In this document: positions 6,906-10,438 of the stretch, piece by piece | Position numbering within the stretch: position 1 is the stretch's first letter | Layout: every line of letters begins with the position of its first letter | Origin: an uncultured Clostridia bacterium | GTDB lineage: Bacteria; Bacillota_A; Clostridia; TANB77; CAG-508 | Reading direction: 5' to 3' | DNA length: 10,438 nucleotides | NCBI GenBank assembly: GCA_948852375.1 | Contig: CAQOYX010000050.1 | Span: 1-10,438, forward strand | Program-made: the position numbers and the translations under genes | Notes under the pieces: generated by a model | What the model saw: only the letters and a program-made list of their open reading frames with translations | Told to the model about the DNA's origin: nothing | The model's database searches: none

Positions 6906-7012
6906 ATTTATGAAATTTTAAATGTCAGTAATATGAATAGAACAGCAATAACAAATGGAAATAAAATAAAGAAAAAATTTTTTATTTGTTATTACTGTGA
7001 ATAAAAAAAATT
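6906..7012. other. intergenic spacer with imperfect inverted repeat
   Basis: CAGCAATAACAAAT (6943-6956) and ATTTGTTATTACTG (6984-6997) pair over 13 of 14 positions around a 27-base loop that holds A6T6. It may act as a weak terminator for the export gene, although no clear T-tract follows on the plus strand. No ORF with a ribosome site was found here. Confidence 0.35.
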
Positions 7013-7040
7013 TTGACATATAATAAAAATGTATTATAAT
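7013..7040 (+). promoter_or_regulatory. full-consensus sigma-A promoter for a short RNA
   Basis: TTGACA (7013-7018), 16 bases and TATAAT (7035-7040) match the consensus at every position, the best promoter in the window. No protein gene follows on this strand; a strong terminator lies about 70 bases downstream. The -10 lies in a perfect 16-bp palindrome, ATGTATTATAATACAT (7029-7044). Confidence 0.8.
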
Positions 7041-7061
7041 ACATATATAAAGCAATGTATG

Positions 7062-7073
7062 ATAGCCATTCAT
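7062..7073. repeat. 12-bp direct repeat, copy 1 (antitoxin side)
   Basis: ATAGCCATTCAT here and at 7242-7253 are identical. Because the two copies lie in convergent transcripts, the two RNAs are complementary over this stretch. The same use of direct repeats is known for the Fst/par type I system. Confidence 0.75.
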
Positions 7074-7080
7074 CTGTCAT

Positions 7081-7114
7081 TGAATATGTGAGTGAAGACA
7101 CATATTCATTTTTT
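7081..7114 (+). terminator. intrinsic terminator of the small RNA
   Basis: TGAATATGTG and CACATATTCA form a perfect 10-bp stem with an eight-base loop, followed directly by six T's. Confidence 0.85.
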
Positions 7115-7118
7115 ATAT

Positions 7119-7155
7119 AAAAAAACAAGAGGCTATTGTGTGAAAATTCCCCTTG
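7119..7155 (-). terminator. intrinsic terminator of the convergent small-ORF transcript
   Basis: On the minus strand CAAGGGG and CCTCTTG pair over seven positions (one G-U) around a 16-base loop and are followed by seven T's. It lies back to back with the plus-strand terminator ending at 7114, so two short transcripts end tail to tail. Confidence 0.7.
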
Positions 7156-7187
7156 AACTATTATTAGTTTTTATTTTCTTTGTATTT

Positions 7188-7253
7188 TTACACTTCTTTT
7201 TCTAAGTCTTGTATCTTCTGTAGTAACAAAAATACTAGTATATAGCCATTCAT
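7188..7253 (-). CDS. 21-residue peptide with strong SD, possible type I toxin
   Basis: A short ORF beginning MNGYILVFLLL, hydrophobic, and ending in the charged, helical IQDLEKEV. The ribosome site AAGGAGGTGG six bases before the ATG is almost a perfect anti-16S match, which is hard to explain by chance. Its start codon and next three codons are complementary to the short RNA at 7047-7114, and an inverted repeat can fold the upstream leader onto the same codons. A terminator follows. Small size, hydrophobic start and charged end fit type I toxins such as Fst, but there is no family motif I recognise and the hydrophobic part is short for a membrane helix. It lies 109 bases downstream of the histidine kinase gene and could alternatively be read through from it. 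Confidence 0.55.
   Translation of the reverse strand: MNGYILVFLLLQKIQDLEKEV
7242..7253. repeat. 12-bp direct repeat, copy 2 (at the small ORF start codon)
   Basis: Identical to 7062-7073. On the minus strand this copy reads ATGAATGGCTAT, the first four codons of the small ORF. Confidence 0.75.
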
Positions 7254-7306
7254 ACTCCACCTCCTTACCATAATATGATTTAGAGTAGCCTTTTTTGGCT
7301 ATTGCT

Positions 7307-7335
7307 AGTATGTACTATTTTATTTATTTTGTAAA
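7307..7335 (-). promoter_or_regulatory. weak candidate promoter of the small ORF
   Basis: TTTACA (7330-7335), 17 bases and CATACT (7307-7312) on the minus strand, 54 bases ahead of the ATG. The -10 is poor (4/6). A transcript starting just downstream would begin at the hairpin AATAGCC-AAAAAA-GGCTACT. Confidence 0.3.
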
Positions 7336-7361
7336 GAATTTCTGTTTCTTTTTTCAATTTG

Positions 7362-9449
7362 TCAATTATCTGTGTCAAATTCAATTACAACCTTAAATAA
7401 ATCCCCATCTAAATATATATCAAATTTACCTTTTTGTAATTCAGTTAATGATTTTGCAATTGATATTCCTAGTCCTGATCCTTCGGTTGTTCTTGCAGAA
7501 TCGCCTCTTACAAATCTTTGCATTAATTCATCTACACTTATATTCAGTTTATCTTGTGATATATTTTTTAACTCTATTATTGCCTTTTCTTTTTCTTTTT
7601 TGATATCTACATATACTCTTGAATTTTCTAGTGCATATTTTGATATATTTACATACATATTTTCCATAACTCTATACATATACCTAGAATCTGCTTCTAT
7701 GTATATTTCTTCTTCTGGTAGAGTTTCTATTATTTCTAATCCTCTTTTTTCAAATTTCTCTTCAAATTCCCCTCTTACTTGTTTTACAAGTTCTTTTACA
7801 TTTAATCTTTCTATATTTAATTGTATATTTCCAGATGAGGCTTTTGAAGCTTCTACTAAGTCTTCTGTTAATTTTTTTAGTCTTTGTGATTTATTATCTA
7901 ATATTTGTAAATATTCTTGTACTTTTTCATTATCTATTTCTTCTTTTTTCATAAGATCTACATAGTTTATTATTGACGTAAGTGGTGTTTTTATATCATG
8001 TGATACATTTGTGATTAATTCTGTTTTTAGTCTTTCACTTTTCATTTTTTCATCTATTGCATTTGAAAGCCCTCCTGATATATCGTTTAATTCTTTTGCT
8101 ATTTGCTTTAGTTCTCCTGTAAATTCTTCTTCATATAATACTTCATCTATGTCTCCATGATATATCTTACTTATCTTTTGTCTTATCTTTGATATTTGAT
8201 TTGTATTGTTTAGCATCTTTTTAAATACATAGTACCAAAATGCTAATAATATTAAAACTCCAATTATTGATATTTCTTGTATTAACATTGATAGTATAAT
8301 AGATATTATTATAAATCCACCATATTGCATTGCTAGTTTAATTGTTTTGTTAAAATTTTCAAATAAACCTCCTAATGTAAACTTACAAAAATTATAAATA
8401 ATTGTATTTTTCCAAAATACATGTGCCTTTATTCTTCTTATTGTAGTTACTGCCCAAGTTGTAAGTGTTGCATATCCTACTATTCCCATAAATATTGATA
8501 TTGTTATTCCACTATCAAGTTCAAATTTATTTGCCATATTTCCTATAAATTTTAATGCTATTATCAGTACAAAAATTTCTATTGCCAATAAAATAATTGC
8601 TCCTGTACAAATAATTTCATATGGAATTTTATCTATTCCATAAGTATAAATTTCATCTTGCCCTTTTTTATGCCCTATGCTAATAACTATATATACTATA
8701 CAAATAATTAGTAATGTACTTGATATAATTATGCTTGCAAATGCATATTGATATGTATTATAAGTTAAAGAATATAATGCATTATATGTGTGCATTTCAC
8801 CATTTTCTTCTCTTAAAGCTGTATAAATTTCATAGTTACTTTTTTGTATTTTTGAAAAACCATTATATACAATTTCATTATATTGTAGTTTATCTATATT
8901 AGTGTTAATATTTTTTAAATCATAAACCCAAAAAAATTTCTTTGATAATATATAGTCTTTTATTTTGCTTACTGTATCTGTATTTGTTGTTCTTCCTACA
9001 TTTGTAATTATATCTCCTTCTTGGGTAATTATTAATATATCATAATTTTTTATTGTATAAAAATTATACTCAATTTCTGATATATCAGTATCATTTTCAT
9101 CTCTATATTTATCAATTATTTCTGTTCCTGATTCTTTTTGTTCTTCTGTTTTTACCTTTTCGCCATTTTCTACTTCTATTTGGAATTGTGTGTCACTTAA
9201 CATTATTTGTGTGTTGTCTTGTATATATTCTTTTTCATTTTTTACAATACTAATTGCTCTTTGTATATTATATAAATAATTATCCGAAAATTGTTGTGAA
9301 TTTATATAGTTTCCATCATTTAGGAATTCCTCTGGATAATTGCTATACCATACAATTGATACTATATTTAAAATGATAATTAAGACTAAAATTGGTATCA
9401 AACAATAACAAATTATTTTTAATGTATTAGATGTTTTTAAACTTTTCAT
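7362..9449 (-). CDS. sensor histidine kinase
   Basis: A 695-residue membrane sensor kinase, partner of the response regulator encoded just upstream. The ATG at 9449 is preferred because AGGAAAGGA lies about nine bases ahead; an upstream in-frame GTG at 9476 would include that site. A membrane helix (about residues 12-34) is followed by an extracellular sensor region of roughly 200 residues, then several membrane helices up to about residue 415. A linker (KISKIYHGDIDEVLYEEEF) leads to the dimerisation helix with the phosphorylated His484 in NVSHDIKTPLTSI. The ATPase domain has the N-box (ENMYVNISKYA) and the G2 box EGSGLGISIAKSL with FVRGDSARTTE. No classical G1 (DxGxG) motif is visible; the segment ISQDKLNISVDELMQRFVRGD stands there, as in many Clostridia kinases of this subgroup. 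The signal is unknown. It has no CGG codons. Confidence 0.95.
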   Translation of the reverse strand: MKSLKTSNTLKIICYCLIPILVLIIILNIVSIVWYSNYPEEFLNDGNYINSQQFSDNYLYNIQRAISIVKNEKEYIQDNTQIMLSDTQFQIEVENGEKVKTEEQKESGTEIIDKYRDENDTDISEIEYNFYTIKNYDILIITQEGDIITNVGRTTNTDTVSKIKDYILSKKFFWVYDLKNINTNIDKLQYNEIVYNGFSKIQKSNYEIYTALREENGEMHTYNALYSLTYNTYQYAFASIIISSTLLIICIVYIVISIGHKKGQDEIYTYGIDKIPYEIICTGAIILLAIEIFVLIIALKFIGNMANKFELDSGITISIFMGIVGYATLTTWAVTTIRRIKAHVFWKNTIIYNFCKFTLGGLFENFNKTIKLAMQYGGFIIISIILSMLIQEISIIGVLILLAFWYYVFKKMLNNTNQISKIRQKISKIYHGDIDEVLYEEEFTGELKQIAKELNDISGGLSNAIDEKMKSERLKTELITNVSHDIKTPLTSIINYVDLMKKEEIDNEKVQEYLQILDNKSQRLKKLTEDLVEASKASSGNIQLNIERLNVKELVKQVRGEFEEKFEKRGLEIIETLPEEEIYIEADSRYMYRVMENMYVNISKYALENSRVYVDIKKEKEKAIIELKNISQDKLNISVDELMQRFVRGDSARTTEGSGLGISIAKSLTELQKGKFDIYLDGDLFKVVIEFDTDN

Positions 9450-9479
9450 TATTATAACATTCCTTTCCTGCTTCACTTT

Positions 9480-9515
9480 TAAGGCTCACATAGTTATAAA
9501 ATAACCATATTATTT
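9480..9515 (-). repeat. shared leader element, copy 2
   Basis: Matches 4230-4265 at 27 of 36 positions without gaps. This copy can also fold: ATGGTTAT and ATAACTAT pair around TTT on the minus strand. It lies in the 153-base gap between response regulator and kinase genes, so it may adjust kinase expression separately from the regulator. Confidence 0.45.
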
Positions 9516-9602
9516 TTTCATTAGCTACCTACCTTTCATTTTTTAAGGCATAAAGTATGATGAAAAATATCATTTTTCACACTAATTCTTTTTAATTTTT
9601 CA

Positions 9603-10301
9603 TTAATGTGGATTATTTTCAATTTTATATCCTATTCCCCATATTACTTTTAAGTATTTAGGTTCTTTTGGGTTTATTTCTATTTTTTCTCGTATGTGTC
9701 TTATATGTACTGCTATTATATTTTCTGCTCCATAACTTTCCTCTTCCCATACATTTTCATATATTTGTTCTATTGAAAATACAATTCCTTTATTTTTAGT
9801 TAAAAATTTTAATATGTTATATTCAGTCGGTGTTAATTTTATTTGCTTTTCATCTACATATACTTCTTTTGTGTCATCATTAATTACTAATTCTCCTGTT
9901 GTATATGTTTTTCCTTCTTCTTTCTTTATTGAGCCAAGTGTCGTATATCTTCTAATTTGCGAATTTACTCTTGCTATTAATTCTAATGGATTAAATGGTT
10001 TTGTTACATAGTCATCTGCTCCTGTGTTTAAACCATTTATTTTATCGTAATCTTCTGATTTTGCAGATAGCATAATAATTGGAACTGCCTTATTTTCACG
10101 TATTTTACTTGCAACTTGAATCCCATTCAATTTTGGCATCATTATATCTAGAATTATTAAGTGTATTTCATTCTCTTTAACAATTTTTAATGCTTCTTCT
10201 CCATTGTATGCTTTCAATATGTTATACCCTTCTTTTTGCAAATAAATTTCAATCGCTTCTACAATTTCTTTATCATCATCACAAACTAATATATTGTACA
10301 T
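9603..10301 (-). CDS. OmpR/PhoB-type response regulator
   Basis: A 232-residue DNA-binding regulator. The receiver domain (about 1-118) has the acidic pocket Asp8-Asp9, phosphorylated Asp52 in LIILDIMMPKLNG, Ser79 and Lys101 in YVTKPF. The winged-helix domain (about 130-230) has the family pattern LTPTEYNILKFL, AVHIRHIREKIE and VIWGIGYKI. The start at 10301 has AGGGG seven bases upstream, and an extended -10 promoter lies at 10333-10361. The sensor kinase gene follows on the same strand after 153 bases, so the two probably form an operon in which the kinase phosphorylates Asp52. An Arg codon CGA is used in HIREK, which shows that CGA is decoded here. Confidence 0.95.
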   Translation of the reverse strand: MYNILVCDDDKEIVEAIEIYLQKEGYNILKAYNGEEALKIVKENEIHLIILDIMMPKLNGIQVASKIRENKAVPIIMLSAKSEDYDKINGLNTGADDYVTKPFNPLELIARVNSQIRRYTTLGSIKKEEGKTYTTGELVINDDTKEVYVDEKQIKLTPTEYNILKFLTKNKGIVFSIEQIYENVWEEESYGAENIIAVHIRHIREKIEINPKEPKYLKVIWGIGYKIENNPH

Positions 10302-10332
10302 ATAATTACCCCTTTTTCTTTTATCTTGTATT

Positions 10333-10361
10333 ATTATAACATCTACATATATTTTTTTAAA
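10333..10361 (-). promoter_or_regulatory. promoter of the two-component operon
   Basis: On the minus strand TTTAAA, 17 bases and a perfect TATAAT with TG one base ahead (extended -10) lie about 30 bases before the response regulator start. The weak -35 together with the extended -10 would suit activation by a bound regulator. Confidence 0.6.
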
Positions 10362-10388
10362 CCCTGTATTATATATAACATACTAATA

Positions 10389-10426
10389 TTAAGAAAAAAG
10401 TATATTGTTTATTAATTTTTTCTTAA
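10389..10426. repeat. inverted repeat upstream of the two-component operon
   Basis: TTAAGAAAAAA (10389-10399) and TTTTTTCTTAA (10416-10426) form 11-base arms around 16 bases, lying about 30 to 65 bases upstream of the -35. It may be a terminator for a gene outside the window or a regulator site. Confidence 0.45.
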
Positions 10427-10438
10427 ATTATATATTAT

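Larger units (their letters stand above)
7047..7114 (+). ncRNA. predicted small RNA, possible type I antitoxin
   Basis: A transcript of about 68 bases is bounded by the consensus promoter and an intrinsic terminator. It contains ATAGCCATTCAT (7062-7073), the exact complement of the start codon and next three codons of the small ORF on the opposite strand (7242-7253). Beyond this, CUGUCAUU can pair loosely with the Shine-Dalgarno of that ORF, mostly by G-U. A 21-codon ATG frame (7055-7120) exists in it but has no ribosome site and runs through the terminator, so I favour a non-coding RNA. Confidence 0.65.

Noticed and set aside
6943..7079. Minus-strand ATG frame starting at 7079, about 32 codons and partly hydrophobic (MTDEWLSYIALYMYY...), considered as a toxin ORF.
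   Set aside because: No ribosome site lies upstream, and it runs through the consensus plus-strand promoter. The 21-codon ORF at 7188-7253 has far better initiation signals.
7055..7120. Plus-strand 21-codon frame (MYDSHSSVIEYVS...) within the short RNA.
   Set aside because: It has no Shine-Dalgarno and its last codons lie in and after the terminator, so it would not be fully transcribed.
9516..9602. Tiny ATG frames (such as AUG-AAA-AAA-UAA) after AAAGGTAGG between response regulator and kinase, and a hairpin TGAAAAAT/ATTTTTCA at 9561-9579.
   Set aside because: A three-codon frame cannot be told from chance, and the hairpin has no T-tract; there is too little to call a leader peptide or an attenuator.
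1..10438. CRISPR arrays, tRNA or rRNA genes, insertion sequences, phage genes.
   Set aside because: No regularly spaced repeats, no recognisable tRNA or rRNA sequence, and no transposase, integrase or phage proteins were seen.

Overview
The window is very AT-rich (roughly 70% A+T by eye). It has strong Gly-Gly-rich Shine-Dalgarno sites and genes typical of low-GC Firmicutes: a SpoVD/PBP2-type transpeptidase with PASTA domains, a TIGR03905-type TSCPD protein, a short threonylcarbamoyl-AMP synthase, a COG2426 small multidrug export protein and an OmpR-type two-component pair. I read it as chromosomal DNA of an anaerobic Clostridia-like bacterium. Species cannot be named from the sequence alone.

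Layout. (a) 118-2341 (+): penicillin-binding protein, split by a +1 frameshift at 757-763, ending at a bidirectional terminator (2348-2384). (b) 2390-4808 (-): Q-rich hypothetical protein, short-chain dehydrogenase, TSCPD protein and DEDDh 3'-5' exonuclease. (c) 4809-4989: divergent intergenic region with a perfect 28-bp palindrome. (d) 4990-6905 (+): TsaC/Sua5, a membrane-anchored protein split by a second +1 frameshift at 6045-6050, and a small multidrug export protein behind a structured leader. (e) 6906-7361: no large gene, but a dense pair of convergent small transcription units: a short RNA with consensus promoter and terminator, facing a 21-codon ORF with a near-perfect Shine-Dalgarno and its own terminator. 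(f) 7362-10301 (-): response regulator followed by its sensor histidine kinase.

The most striking signal is translational. Two otherwise intact genes each need one +1 shift. In both, the zero-frame codon at the shift is CGG (CCT-CGG-TAA and CTT-CGG-AAT), and skipping its C puts a Gly codon (GGT, GGA) in the correct frame. Scanning all genes by eye, these are the only two in-frame CGG codons in the window, whereas CGT, CGC, CGA, AGA and AGG are all used. This is what one would expect if CGG is unassigned (no cognate tRNA) and the ribosome escapes the stall by a +1 shift. Sequencing error or mutation has to be excluded.

The second notable signal is at 7013-7335. The short plus-strand RNA carries a 12-nt sequence exactly complementary to the start codon and next three codons of the minus-strand small ORF. 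The two transcripts converge on back-to-back terminators. This is the architecture of a type I toxin-antitoxin locus, especially the Fst/par arrangement. The peptide itself is not one I recognise.
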